Source of the DNA: JAFDZV01 sp964455525
GTDB taxonomy: Bacteria; Bacteroidota; Ignavibacteria; OLB7
Direction: 5' to 3'
Assembly (NCBI GenBank): GCA_964455525.1
Contig: CAYVWR010000007.1
Location: forward strand, 62,001-126,000
DNA length: 64,000 nt
This document shows, piece after piece, positions 11,829-21,013 of the stretch (positions are counted from its first letter, which is position 1; the number at the start of each line of letters is the position of its first letter). The notes under the pieces were generated by a model. That model did no database searches and was not told the DNA's origin. It worked only from the letters and a program-made list of their open reading frames with translations. The position numbers and the translations under genes are program-made.

Positions 11829-11966
11829 TCATTGTATGCCTGTACAGGCCAGCAAGTATTCCCGGCCCGGTTCAAGCGCCGTGGCAACGAAGAATGTGTC
11901 CACGAGATCGGGGCTGTTGAGCAGAATCGCCAACTCATCGAAGCCATTGTGGTGGTTCATGACCAT
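11829..11966 (-). pseudogene. Short coding-like remnant with FN3-like C-terminal end
   Basis: A 45-codon open frame between the TPR-LuxR gene and the riboswitch reads like coding sequence. Its segment TALEPGREYLLACTG resembles the closing strands of FN3-type domains, such as those in the giant repeat protein at 1-3090. The frame stays open upstream as far as the end of the LuxR-type gene without a good start. No ribosome site was seen. It may be the tail of a decayed gene, or chance. Confidence 0.25.
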
Positions 11967-12027
11967 ATATGCCTGGGGCGAATGCTGTCGCTGCGCCGGA
12001 AGATCGCTGCCGCTGGTTGCTCCAACC

Positions 12028-13695
12028 TTATATGCCAGCCAGAAACGTTGCCAGGTTATCGCTGGAGCAGAGGTTGAGCTTCTTTCGTATCCGATAGCGA
12101 TGGTTTTCGATATCCCGAACGGATACATGAAGCAGACGTGCCACCTCCTTGGAGTTCAGATCGATTTTCAGCAGGGCGCAGATCTTTAGCTCGGTTGGTG
12201 AAAGCGAGGGGAATCGCAGGGATAATGTGCGGATATAATCAGGATGTACGCGGTGGAACTGCTGCTGGAATGTCTGCCATTCCCCATCGGCACGTGTATC
12301 CCCTTGTATGGTATGAAGCACGGTATGAAGTGTGGGATGCGCGCTGCCATTCTGTGCAACCAGAACCTCGGCGATATCCTGTTTGACCGAGTCCATCATC
12401 TCGCTTCGCTGGACAAGCCGTAATGCCATTGCCGTAAGCTCGCCCGTTTTTATCCGCAGATCTTTTTCGAGCTGTTCGTTGCGGAGCCTGTACAGTTCCT
12501 TCTCCTGTTCGGCACGCTCAAGATCGAAGCGTATCTGAAGCTCTGCGATCTTCCGTCTGGTCTCGGTTCCCTCCACTTCCTCGCGCATGTCGGAGTAGCG
12601 GCGATAGCAGGCGAGTGCCTCGGCCAGATTCCCGCACGCCTCGTAGGCATTGGAAAGCTCGTTGTAGATATTGTACTCCAGGTGGATATCCTCTACCTGC
12701 CGTGCTATTGCTGCGGCTTTTTGTAGCATGGAGATGCCCTGTTCGGCCTGGCCGGTTTTGCGGAGGATGCCTCCGATGCATGCATAGGTGAACCCGCTGC
12801 TGCGGAGATTGCCGATTGCGCGCGCTTCTTTGGCCGAGCGCCGAAGGTAGCGCAGTGCCTGCCGGTAGTTGCCCTGAAGATCATGGCAGACGCCGAGGTT
12901 GTGAAGTGCCCTGGTGGTGCCATCGCGGTCCTCTATACGCTGGCAGATTTCCAGCGCCTCGTTCAGATACGTGAGCGCCTCCTGATATGCGCCGGACTCG
13001 TTGGCAAGCGCGCCAAGGTTGCCGAGCGCCATTGCCTGGCCATAGAGATGGCCGTTGGTGCGGGAGCATTCCAGCGAGCGCAGGAGCATACGCATGCTCT
13101 GCTCGCGATCGCCAAGTTCTGCGTAGATCCCCCCCAGGTTGTCGAGGATGGTGCAGGTCTGCACATCATCGCGCCCTTCATACAACGGCAGGAATTCAAG
13201 AAGTATCTTCAGCGCATCCTCATAGGCTCCGATGCCATTGTAGATCAGCGCAATGTTGCAACGGAGCTTGCCGAGCAGGTCTGTCTGTTCTGCGTCGAGC
13301 AGTGCGATGCCATCGTTGTAGCTTCGGAGTGCCTTCCGGGTATCCCCTGCGCGATAATGAACCATGCCGATGGAGTTCAGTACACGAGCCAGAGGCTCGG
13401 TCTCGGCAAGGGATGCAAAGAGGTGTTGCGCTTCATCGAGCTTTGCCAGGGCCGTCTCGTAATCGCCAAGAAATGTCAGTGCTATGCCGGTAGAGTGGAG
13501 GGTCTTGGCGATATCGTGGCTTGTTCCCTGATCGAGCGCCTGCCTATGGGCCTCTGTTGCCAGTTCGTATGCTCTCCGTGGGTTGATCGTCAACTGCCCG
13601 GTGCTTTCCAGCAACAACGTGCCGATGCTCCGCTTCTGCGTTGCCGGGGCAGAGGCCCCCTGGGGGGAGCGGGGTTGAGATGTTGATCTGCTCAT
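12028..13695 (-). CDS. TPR-repeat transcriptional regulator with LuxR-type HTH
   Basis: A 555-residue soluble protein. About eight to ten tetratricopeptide repeats span residues 20-400 and are followed by a charged coiled-coil near residues 400-450. The C-terminus is a LuxR-type helix-turn-helix with LSPTELKICALL, KEVARLLHVS and IENHRYRIRKKL. Similar Bacteroidota proteins usually carry a signal peptide and a membrane segment between TPR and HTH; none is visible here, so it should be cytoplasmic. The ATG at 13695 is preferred over an upstream in-frame start because the TPR region follows shortly and the extra residues look non-coding. Target genes are unknown. Confidence 0.85.
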   Translation of the reverse strand: MSRSTSQPRSPQGASAPATQKRSIGTLLLESTGQLTINPRRAYELATEAHRQALDQGTSHDIAKTLHSTGIALTFLGDYETALAKLDEAQHLFASLAETEPLARVLNSIGMVHYRAGDTRKALRSYNDGIALLDAEQTDLLGKLRCNIALIYNGIGAYEDALKILLEFLPLYEGRDDVQTCTILDNLGGIYAELGDREQSMRMLLRSLECSRTNGHLYGQAMALGNLGALANESGAYQEALTYLNEALEICQRIEDRDGTTRALHNLGVCHDLQGNYRQALRYLRRSAKEARAIGNLRSSGFTYACIGGILRKTGQAEQGISMLQKAAAIARQVEDIHLEYNIYNELSNAYEACGNLAEALACYRRYSDMREEVEGTETRRKIAELQIRFDLERAEQEKELYRLRNEQLEKDLRIKTGELTAMALRLVQRSEMMDSVKQDIAEVLVAQNGSAHPTLHTVLHTIQGDTRADGEWQTFQQQFHRVHPDYIRTLSLRFPSLSPTELKICALLKIDLNSKEVARLLHVSVRDIENHRYRIRKKLNLCSSDNLATFLAGI

Positions 13696-13961
13696 ATGCG
13701 GGGTCGGGGACCGTAAGTGTCTTCTGGCTATATCGCTACAAGTATGTAGGGAATGATATTCCACGCGGGCAAATATGCCATCGGATGATGCAGGGTGCAA
13801 GAAGAGCCGCTTATGGCAAGCTGGTGGGCCGGAGAGATAGAGATGATTCCTGGTGGTACGATGTCCTGGTCATGAAAAAGCCCGTAGGAACGGAGTACGG
13901 CAGGGTTCCATATCCGTATCGCCTCCCTGCGTGTACTCCATTCCTGTTCGGGCTGTTGGGC

Positions 13962-14279
13962 CTATTGGCATGCATCCTGCCGTGATCGTTTTCTTTTGCC
14001 GGGCCTGGTATCAACATGCCTGCCGTGCGGCTTCTTTCTGCGCAACGTCCCATTTTCCTGGGCGCTCTGCATGGGCGCTACCGTGCCGCCAGCTCTTTCC
14101 GGGCTGGGTTCCGGCATACTGCTCGCATCGGAGATCGTTGCGTTTGCCAGGGTCTTTTCGATCCTTCCGCATATCCTCTTCCGTACATCCGCGACTTTCT
14201 CGCTTAGCCGCTTCCATACCTCCGGCATTGCCTCAGGCAGATCCGGCTCTGTTCCCTTGCGTCCATCGCGCAGCATCAT
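13962..14279 (-). CDS. Small basic hypothetical protein
   Basis: A 105-residue open frame with a strong ribosome site (GAGGAG six bases before ATG-ATG). It has an amphipathic, charged helix around residues 20-45 (VWKRLSEKVADVRKRI) and a basic disordered tail. No known family was recognised. It lies between the TPR regulator and the first ankyrin gene. The ribosome site and codon pattern support a real gene. Confidence 0.5.
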   Translation of the reverse strand: MMLRDGRKGTEPDLPEAMPEVWKRLSEKVADVRKRICGRIEKTLANATISDASSMPEPSPERAGGTVAPMQSAQENGTLRRKKPHGRHVDTRPGKRKRSRQDACQ

Positions 14280-14452
14280 TCATCACTCCTCTCCCGTTCG
14301 GGGTTGCTCGCGTCCGCCATATCCTCATGAAACGGCGGCTTAACCTAGTGGCCCAGTGTGCCACCATGCGGGCAAAGAATCTCGATATCGGGCAGATCAA
14401 TTGTGGGCGTGGGCCATGATCTTGTTCTCTATCCGGTATGGCGGCATCGCCG

Positions 14453-15040
14453 TCATTCCAGGGAGCTTAGCGCTCTATACATCTCCCGCTGTTCACTCAG
14501 CGACAGAAGCATTGCGATCATTTCCTGCTGGCCGAATGTCTCCGCCTTGCGGAGCGGGGTCTCGCCATCGCTATCACGTCGGTTGACTTCGGCACCGGCT
14601 TGTAAGAGCAATCCTGCTATATCGTTAAAGCCGTTCATAGCTGCCAGATGCAGCGGGGTCTGTCCCAGATTATCCGTAGCGTTGACCATTGCCCCGGCTG
14701 CCAGAAGCATATGCACAGCCTGGGTGCTTTTAAAGATCACGGCCAGGTGAAGGGGCGTTTGCCCATTCAGTTCGCTGACATTAACATCTGCGCCCTTCTC
14801 CAGCAGGAACATGATCAGAGCCGGATTGCCATTGAGTGCCGCATAATGTAGCGGCGTCATTGATTCCTCATCGCGACTATTGATAAGCTCGGCATCACCT
14901 GCCAGGAACAGCCGTACCAATGTTATATCGCCATCATCGGCTGCTTTGTGGATTTCTCCAGCCATCGCCGGGGAGTTGTTTCCCAGCGTGACCAGAAGAG
15001 CTAGAATCAGCATCACCAGATGCTTCCGCAGCGTTTTCAT
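14453..15040 (-). CDS. Secreted ankyrin-repeat protein (first of three)
   Basis: A 195-residue exported protein. The start at 15040 gives a signal peptide (MKTLRKHL, hydrophobic core, cut near AMAG) and has AAAGG upstream; a longer frame adds 18 unlikely residues. The rest is four to five ankyrin repeats with hallmarks such as MTPLHYAALNGN, QTPLHLAVI and QTPLHLAAMNG. Ankyrin repeats bind proteins; the partner is unknown. Two further secreted ankyrin proteins lie within 7 kb on the same strand. Confidence 0.88.
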   Translation of the reverse strand: MKTLRKHLVMLILALLVTLGNNSPAMAGEIHKAADDGDITLVRLFLAGDAELINSRDEESMTPLHYAALNGNPALIMFLLEKGADVNVSELNGQTPLHLAVIFKSTQAVHMLLAAGAMVNATDNLGQTPLHLAAMNGFNDIAGLLLQAGAEVNRRDSDGETPLRKAETFGQQEMIAMLLSLSEQREMYRALSSLE

Positions 15041-15725
15041 GACTATCACCTTTCCTGTTCGCATCGCTTCAGAGACCTGTTCATCAAGTAGCATCTATTT
15101 CAATCTTATTGCCAACCGGCCGGCATCCGAAGTGATAGGTATCATCAGGTCGTTCGTCATGAGTGCATCCAAAAAATCAGCACCTCGGATGCTCGGCGTG
15201 GTCGGTTGACAATGAACAACGTTCTGGTAGAAGTCTGCTCAAACCGTATTCCTCTTTTGGGCATAATGGTACTGTAGATCATAATGGGATGGCATTATGC
15301 AATGTGATATGGCCGATAAGGGGCACTACTGCGTTTTTGCATAGAAACATGGGGTAAAAGAAGCGGCAGCCCCTTGATCGTTGTCTGCTGGTGCATGCTG
15401 CGATCGCTCCGCAGATCGGCATGCATTACATTCTGCTGTTAGCACTATCACAATTGTATTTATAAATGCAATGTCTTGGCTGGATAGAATGATAGTGCTG
15501 TTGTAAAATGAAATGCACGCTGAGTGTAGAGAATCCCGGAATGGCGCGTGGGGACGGTATGGATAAGAGAGGCAGGAGGAGAATGCATGCCATGCAGCAG
15601 GACCGATCTATACAGGACATGGATGCAGGGGGAAACAACGCGGGAGCCATGGTCCGGTGGATACGGAGATGGCTCCCGGCAGATGATAATCAGACGGAAT
15701 CTCTTCTGTCAGTGCCCCCGCATGT
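15041..15725. other. Intergenic region
   Basis: About 685 bp between two minus-strand genes. It should contain the promoter of the ankyrin gene at 14453. A hairpin with TGCATGC/GCATGCA arms (15392-15425) and inner pairing may end the transcript of the lipoprotein gene. A plus-strand frame of 73 codons (15508-15729) overlaps the end of that gene and has no support. Confidence 0.45.
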
Positions 15726-16928
15726 CTAGCGGGAGTAGATCACGATGGTTGCGCGGCGATCCTGCTGATTGCCGGTTTTTCGTGCCTGCGCGCTCTGATC
15801 GGCAAATGATTCCCCATAGGCCTTGGGAATGATGATCTCGCTTGGGACGTTCTTGTTGCGCAGGTACTGTATCACGTTATCGGCACGGCGCTTTGAAAGC
15901 AGCAGGTTGGCCTGCTCGTTCCCAACCGCATCGGTAAAAACCTCGATAAAGGCGCCGGAGATAGTACGCCCGCTGACAACCGAGTCGATCTTCACTCTGG
16001 AGTCGGCTGTGACATCGGCCTTGCCGAGATCGAAATAGATGGTGGCTGTATCGCGGCGGAACCCTTTGGCGTGGGTCAGGAGCGACAACTGGCCGCCACG
16101 GGGTAGCCCATAATGGGTTGCCACATATCGTTTCTCTCCGGGCGGGACCGGGGATTCGCTCCACTTTGCCAGGATGCCGCTATCGGTATAGCCTCCTCCG
16201 GTGAGGTTGATATTCCAGACCACCGAGTGGAGGTAGGGCCATTTGCCGACATAGATGAAGTCTGGCTTGACCGCTTTTCCCTTGTCGGTGACCATCGAGG
16301 CCACCAGCTCGTTCATATCGCCGGGAACACGGTAGACAAGGATCTCCGAGGGGATCGAGCTGGTTGTAAACGATGTTTGCTGTGCGATCCGAGTTCCATC
16401 GGCATCCATCGGGGATGAGTCGTTGTCGTCGATCATCGTATCGAGCAGCAGAGAGATGCCTACGGCCTTGGTGGTGCTGGATGTATTATTGACCTCGTAT
16501 TCGATTCTGTAATACTGCCCCCATGCGCCGACTGCCACATCCTGAAACTGTGCATCCACCGGGATCAGCCGCTGTGTGATCTCAACGCCGTTGAACTTGA
16601 AGGTGATCTCCAGATGGGCCGATGCCTCGGTGCCGGTTGCCAGCAGCGTTCCCGTGAGATATTCCACATCGCTTGGAAAGCGTGGGTTGTTGCTGGCGTA
16701 GCGCCCGTCCACCGCGACAACAAAATGGGAGGTGGAATAGGGAATGGGATAGCCATACATCAGCCGTTTGGCGCCGGTGCCTATCGTAAAGCGGCCATCC
16801 TCGCCGGGAACACGCTCGGTCTCGATACTCGCGATTGGCGCGCAGCCGGAACCGAATGTTGCACAACCGGAAAGGAACAGGGCGGATAGGGCGATCGTGA
16901 GCGATATGGAGGATACGGTCAATCGCAT
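15726..16928 (-). CDS. OmpA-family lipoprotein
   Basis: A 400-residue protein. A lipoprotein signal peptide with lipobox LSGC places the lipidated Cys at residue 22. The C-terminal 110 residues form an OmpA-type peptidoglycan-binding domain: IYFDLGKADV, then LSKRRADNVIQYL and a closing QDRRATIVI. The large middle part is beta-rich and unassigned. It probably links the outer membrane to the cell wall. It starts with ATG directly upstream of the sequence encoding the basic n-region. Confidence 0.85.
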   Translation of the reverse strand: MRLTVSSISLTIALSALFLSGCATFGSGCAPIASIETERVPGEDGRFTIGTGAKRLMYGYPIPYSTSHFVVAVDGRYASNNPRFPSDVEYLTGTLLATGTEASAHLEITFKFNGVEITQRLIPVDAQFQDVAVGAWGQYYRIEYEVNNTSSTTKAVGISLLLDTMIDDNDSSPMDADGTRIAQQTSFTTSSIPSEILVYRVPGDMNELVASMVTDKGKAVKPDFIYVGKWPYLHSVVWNINLTGGGYTDSGILAKWSESPVPPGEKRYVATHYGLPRGGQLSLLTHAKGFRRDTATIYFDLGKADVTADSRVKIDSVVSGRTISGAFIEVFTDAVGNEQANLLLSKRRADNVIQYLRNKNVPSEIIIPKAYGESFADQSAQARKTGNQQDRRATIVIYSR

Positions 16929-17132
16929 GATGCTCTCTGATGTTATCGTTGATTCAGGAAGATTGTGCGGCCTAGGCGTTCTGCCGTGTGGGCCGCTGCC
17001 GTTGGTTTACATATGGTAAAACCGTGGCCCGCTCCGGGTGCTGACGGCCATAGCAGACAATAGAGAAATCGTCCGGCCAGATGGCTCTGTGTATGGCCTG
17101 TCGTGAGCCGATCGATGGAGGAGGGGGTGACG

Positions 17133-17633
17133 TCACCTGTTGAGCGGCAGCCGGAAATACCCGTTGTTCACGATGATATAGCTGCCGGCAACATCGGCAT
17201 AAGCGATAAAGCGGAAGGTTCCTTCTATCCTGTCGCTGTTCCACAGATGTATCTCTACTGTTCCGGCATCGGTGCCGGTCTGGTAGAGCGCGCTCTGCTT
17301 TTTTGTGGCCGGATCGCTTATGGCGATCGTCGCCGAGGAGCCAAGGCCAGGTGCGGTCATCGGGAACGTACCGTTGGAGCCGGTATTCATCAGGCGAAGC
17401 CTGATCTCCCTGCCATCCGCTCCGCGTGCGACGATCCTGATGTCGGTTGCGTCGTGTCGTGCAAGTACCGTCTCCTCTGCAATCCATGATGCTCCGTCAA
17501 CGGTGGCCTGCACAACCGGAGGCAGTGCCACAGGAGAGGCAACCGGGCCTGGCTCCTCGCGGCATGCCATGTTCATCATGGCTATAACCACGGCGAGCAC
17601 CGTTGGAGCCGACATCTGTTGCTGATATATCAT
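17133..17633 (-). CDS. DUF6252-like small lipoprotein
   Basis: A 166-residue exported protein. The ATG at 17633 gives a short hydrophobic N-terminus ending in MNMAC, a loose lipobox. The body resembles DUF6252 of Bacteroidota: an opening VQATVDGASW and a closing pattern GTFRFIAY..VNNGYFRL. A longer frame upstream adds 74 residues without coding character. No enzymatic role is known for the family. It precedes the OmpA-family lipoprotein on the same strand by about 200 bp. Confidence 0.68.
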   Translation of the reverse strand: MIYQQQMSAPTVLAVVIAMMNMACREEPGPVASPVALPPVVQATVDGASWIAEETVLARHDATDIRIVARGADGREIRLRLMNTGSNGTFPMTAPGLGSSATIAISDPATKKQSALYQTGTDAGTVEIHLWNSDRIEGTFRFIAYADVAGSYIIVNNGYFRLPLNR

Positions 17634-18674
17634 GAGCGTGCCGCCGCTGCGAGGTTCACCCCTCACTGTTGCATGGGGAGTCTCTGGAAGCAGCAACATA
17701 CCAGAGGGGGAATGTTGTGGTACTACTCTAAAACTACTCCAGAGAGATACGAATTGATACAAAATTATGCCTGGAGAGCAGAGGGGGATGATGATGCCGA
17801 TCCCCGGGGGGGAGGGTACACAAAGATGTACTGTTGCATCGGGGGGAGGCATCATATCTTTGTGGCTGTTATACGATATGGAACTATCGTATAGGGTCTC
17901 TGAAGCGTTTCTGCGGATCGCCTTTTGTATCCTCTACTATACCTGGGCGATCCGTCCTGAAACCTGCTGCCACAGAAATTACCGCATTGATATAGATGGT
18001 CGTTCAGGGCTTGACCGCCCTTCTCGAACCCTGAGCAGAACCACTATCTCCGATGGTATCGGGAACGCCAACATCGTAGGGGGTATTAGGGGCCGGTTGT
18101 CATCCTGATAGATGTTCATCAGTTCATATCTCAGCGCTGCTCCGCATCTGTCCGCTTCACCATACGGAGAAGGATGCCCGGGAATCTCCTGCCAATACGG
18201 GGGAATGCGATTGAGCGTGGCTGGTGCGGATATGGAAAGCTCTCTCTTGTGTATCGCTTTCATCCATTACCGTAGAGACCTGGCAGTGTTGTATGCGCAG
18301 CAGTGCACCCGGATGTTCACTGTTGCAGGCGCAACGTTCATGGATAAGCCTGGTCTTGATAGATGCTGCCACGGCATAGGTGCGATGGAACGGAACCGAG
18401 CAGTAGAGAGTTGAATCAGGATGGGCAGGAGAAGATGGAGTCATGGCAGGATTGGCGTCCTCCGGGAGCATCCTCCTGACATCATGCAGCCAGGGGGGCA
18501 GGGTGTTTCGAGGTCCGAAAACGTTTAGAATTAGAAGCTGTCAGTAATCACAACGAAGAGTATGGCGTAAACGCCACGGCATCCCTATCGACGTGCCGTG
18601 GCGTTCTGCCGTTGCAGCAGGCCCTCATACACCGGGCACCATGCCCCGGCGTTCCGCTGCCGATCTCTCTTCAA
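17634..18674. other. Intergenic region of about 1 kb
   Basis: No supported gene. It holds a 9-bp inverted repeat (CGGATCGCC 17914-17922, GGCGATCCG 17946-17954) and a stronger hairpin at 18570-18605. The left end should carry the promoter of the DUF6252-like gene. Open frames here on either strand lack domains and ribosome sites. Confidence 0.45.
18570..18605 (-). terminator. Perfect 12-bp hairpin downstream of ankyrin gene
   Basis: AACGCCACGGCA (18570-18581) pairs perfectly with TGCCGTGGCGTT (18594-18605) around a 12-base loop. It lies 70 bp after the stop of the minus-strand ankyrin gene. There is no T-tract, so its role as a transcript end is inferred from position. Confidence 0.6.
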
Positions 18675-19328
18675 TTAATTTTTTGCTCCCCGTTCCCGTA
18701 GATACTCCACGATCTCCGTTCGTTTGTTCAGTTCTGCCAGACGAAGCGGCGGCGTGCCGGAGCCATCACGTATGTTCATATTGGCCTTTCCGGCCAGCAG
18801 TGCCTTGATGGTCTCCAGGTTGCCAAAACTGACGGCCTTGTGCAGAGCGGTCTGCCCTCCTTCGTCCCGTGCATCCACCTTTGCCTTTTGTACCAGCAGC
18901 ATGGTGACAACCTGGCTATAGCCGTTCATTGCTGCCAGATGGAGCGGGGTGGTCCCGGTCATATCGGCAATATTTACCTTGGCCTTCCTCGCCAGCAGCA
19001 TCTCCACGATATCGCGGTTGCCGAGCGCAGCCGCCTTATGGAGCGGCGTTTCGCCGGTATTGTCCTGAACGTTTACGTTCGTTCGCTTCGAGCCGAGCAG
19101 CATACGGGTTATCTCGCTCTGTCCCATCAATGTCGCCTGATGAAGAGGGGTAAGCCCATCACCATCTTTTGTATTCACCGAGGCAGGGTTGGTCCGCACC
19201 AACTCGGCTACTTTTGCCGCGTTTCCTGCGTTTACCGCATCGCGAAGCTCATCCGCAAGTGCTCCCGCCACGGTGCAAAGCACCAGAAGGAGCACCAGTG
19301 CCGGTATCCAGCGTCCACGCTTGTTCAT
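18675..19328 (-). CDS. Secreted ankyrin-repeat protein (second of three)
   Basis: A 217-residue protein with a clear signal peptide (MNKRGRW, Leu-rich core, cut near GALAD). Six ankyrin repeats fill residues 28-210, with motifs such as LTPLHQATLMGQ, ETPLHKAAALGN, TTPLHLAAMNGY and QTALHKAVSFGN. It is more regular than the first ankyrin protein and shares the order of repeats, so the two look like diverged paralogues. A perfect hairpin follows the stop. It is divergent from the SDR gene at 19629. The partner of the repeats is unknown. Confidence 0.9.
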   Translation of the reverse strand: MNKRGRWIPALVLLLVLCTVAGALADELRDAVNAGNAAKVAELVRTNPASVNTKDGDGLTPLHQATLMGQSEITRMLLGSKRTNVNVQDNTGETPLHKAAALGNRDIVEMLLARKAKVNIADMTGTTPLHLAAMNGYSQVVTMLLVQKAKVDARDEGGQTALHKAVSFGNLETIKALLAGKANMNIRDGSGTPPLRLAELNKRTEIVEYLRERGAKN

Positions 19329-19628
19329 TGTTCTGTTTCCTGACCATCGTATTGGGTTCTGTTATCCTGTTCTGCATCTGGTTATGGTGGTATCCACGTT
19401 CGTGCCATACTTTATGATGGAACATGCCGACGGCATTGCGCGGGCCTGTGGAGAGAGCGGGGAGAAGGGGGGCTGCCGGTATCTGCTGGATGGGGGGATG
19501 AACAGCACGGAGATGCTGCGGCGAACATTTCCCAGCGGCTGCTGCGCAACTCGGTGATAGTGTCCGCGTAGGGGGGTGGGCATAGTCCCTATGCTCACGA
19601 AACCCGGCACTCAAAACACTATCACCTG
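19329..19628. other. Divergent promoter region
   Basis: Three hundred bases between a minus-strand and a plus-strand gene start, so both promoters must lie here. No operator or riboswitch was recognised. Confidence 0.4.
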
Positions 19629-20642
19629 ATGAACATTCTTGTTATCGGCGGCACGATCTTCCTGGGTCGCCATGTTGTCGAGGCGGCATTGCGGCGTGGC
19701 CACACTGTCACCCTGTTCAACCGTGGGAAGCATAATCCCGATCTCTTCCCGGAGCTTGAGAAGCTTCACGGCGATCGTAATGAGGACCTTTCTCTTCTGC
19801 ACGGCAGAACCTGGGATGCGGTGCTCGATCCCTCTGGCTATGTTCCCCGGCAGGTTCGGAGTCTTGCCGAACTCCTTCGCGATTCTACGGAGCATTATAC
19901 CTTCATCTCCAGCATTTCGGTCTATTCCGATGTTCACATCCTGAATATGGACGAAAGCGGCCCGCTTGGCACCGTGGATGATGAGACAACCGAGGAGGTT
20001 ACCGGCGAGACCTATGGCCCGCTCAAGGTTCTCTGCGAAAAGGCTGCCGAGGAGGTGATGCCGGGGCGGGTTGCATCTATACGGGCTGGGCTGATCGTTG
20101 GGCCGAACGATCCAACCGATCGCTTTACCTACTGGCCGGTGCGTGTTGCACGTGGCGGCGAGGTGCTTGCGCCAGGCTCACCCGATGCGGTGACGCAGAT
20201 CATCGACGTGCGCGATCTTGCCGAATGGGTGCTTCGAGTGATGGAACGGAAGGTGACGGGAGTCTTCAACGCGACCGGACCCGATCATCCGCTGACGATG
20301 CGAAGGTTGCTGGAAACCTGCAAGGAGGCCAGTGGAAGCGATGCACGGCTTACCTGGGTTTCGGATGAGTTCCTGAAAGCGGAGGGGGTGGGGCCGTGGA
20401 TGGAGATGCCGCTCTGGATTCCATCCGATCCAGAGACCGCCGGTTTCAGCAGGATTGATTGCAGCCGGGCACGAGCAGCGGGACTTACGTTCCGTCCGCT
20501 TGCCGATACCGTGCGTGATACGCTCGGTTGGGCTGGTACCCTCGCGGCCGATCACGAGCCACGCGCCGGTATGAAGCCGGAGCGCGAGCAGGAACTGCTC
20601 CGGCTCTGGCACGAGCGCCGGGAGACGCCGGTACAAGGGTGA
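19629..20642 (+). CDS. NAD-dependent epimerase/reductase (atypical extended SDR)
   Basis: A 337-residue Rossmann-fold protein. The N-terminal nucleotide motif is GGTIFLG, and the catalytic-type YGPLK sits near residue 130. The sequence fits the atypical SDR group related to CSP41 and isoflavone reductase-like epimerases, with the conserved QIIDVRDLA at the distal side of the cofactor site. The substrate cannot be told from sequence. It starts with ATG at the first codon after a short leader and appears monocistronic. A hairpin at 20940 follows it. Confidence 0.85.
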   Translation: MNILVIGGTIFLGRHVVEAALRRGHTVTLFNRGKHNPDLFPELEKLHGDRNEDLSLLHGRTWDAVLDPSGYVPRQVRSLAELLRDSTEHYTFISSISVYSDVHILNMDESGPLGTVDDETTEEVTGETYGPLKVLCEKAAEEVMPGRVASIRAGLIVGPNDPTDRFTYWPVRVARGGEVLAPGSPDAVTQIIDVRDLAEWVLRVMERKVTGVFNATGPDHPLTMRRLLETCKEASGSDARLTWVSDEFLKAEGVGPWMEMPLWIPSDPETAGFSRIDCSRARAAGLTFRPLADTVRDTLGWAGTLAADHEPRAGMKPEREQELLRLWHERRETPVQG

Positions 20643-21013
20643 CCTGACCTTCTCGGCATTATCGGGTGTGCAAACGCCTGTATCCCCGGACTCGGGTGAT
20701 ATACGAGGTGCATAGGGCTATGGATGTTGCTGACCGTGCCGTTATGAGTCTTCTGGCACGATGGCGCGAACCCGCAGTACTTGCGTATGAGGGGGAGATG
20801 CCGTGGCAGGAATGCAGATGCGTGTCCCCCCGCAATGCCATCGCGGAGCCGATGCAGCCCTAGATCCCTATGGGGCGTGCTGCCAGGCTCTTGCTGCACG
20901 TAGCTGGTCCCGGGGGACAAATCGCAATGGCGTACCAGGTTGTACCGGAGTGCCACTCCGGTACAACTACGACCGATACCGCTGCAATTGCCGCACTTCA
21001 ACCGTGCACACGT
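20643..21013. other. Convergent intergenic region
   Basis: About 370 bp between two genes that point at each other. Apart from the hairpin at 20940-20966 I see nothing in it; short open frames lack support. Confidence 0.45.
20940..20966. terminator. Perfect 12-13 bp hairpin between convergent genes
   Basis: TTGTACCGGAGT and ACTCCGGTACAA pair perfectly around a three-base loop. It lies between the stop of the SDR gene and the stop of the third ankyrin gene and could end both transcripts. No T-tract. Confidence 0.6.

Noticed and set aside
13853..14419. 188-codon plus-strand frame opposite the small basic protein
   Set aside because: The minus-strand frame has a strong ribosome site; this one is Cys/Arg-rich and reads as a shadow.
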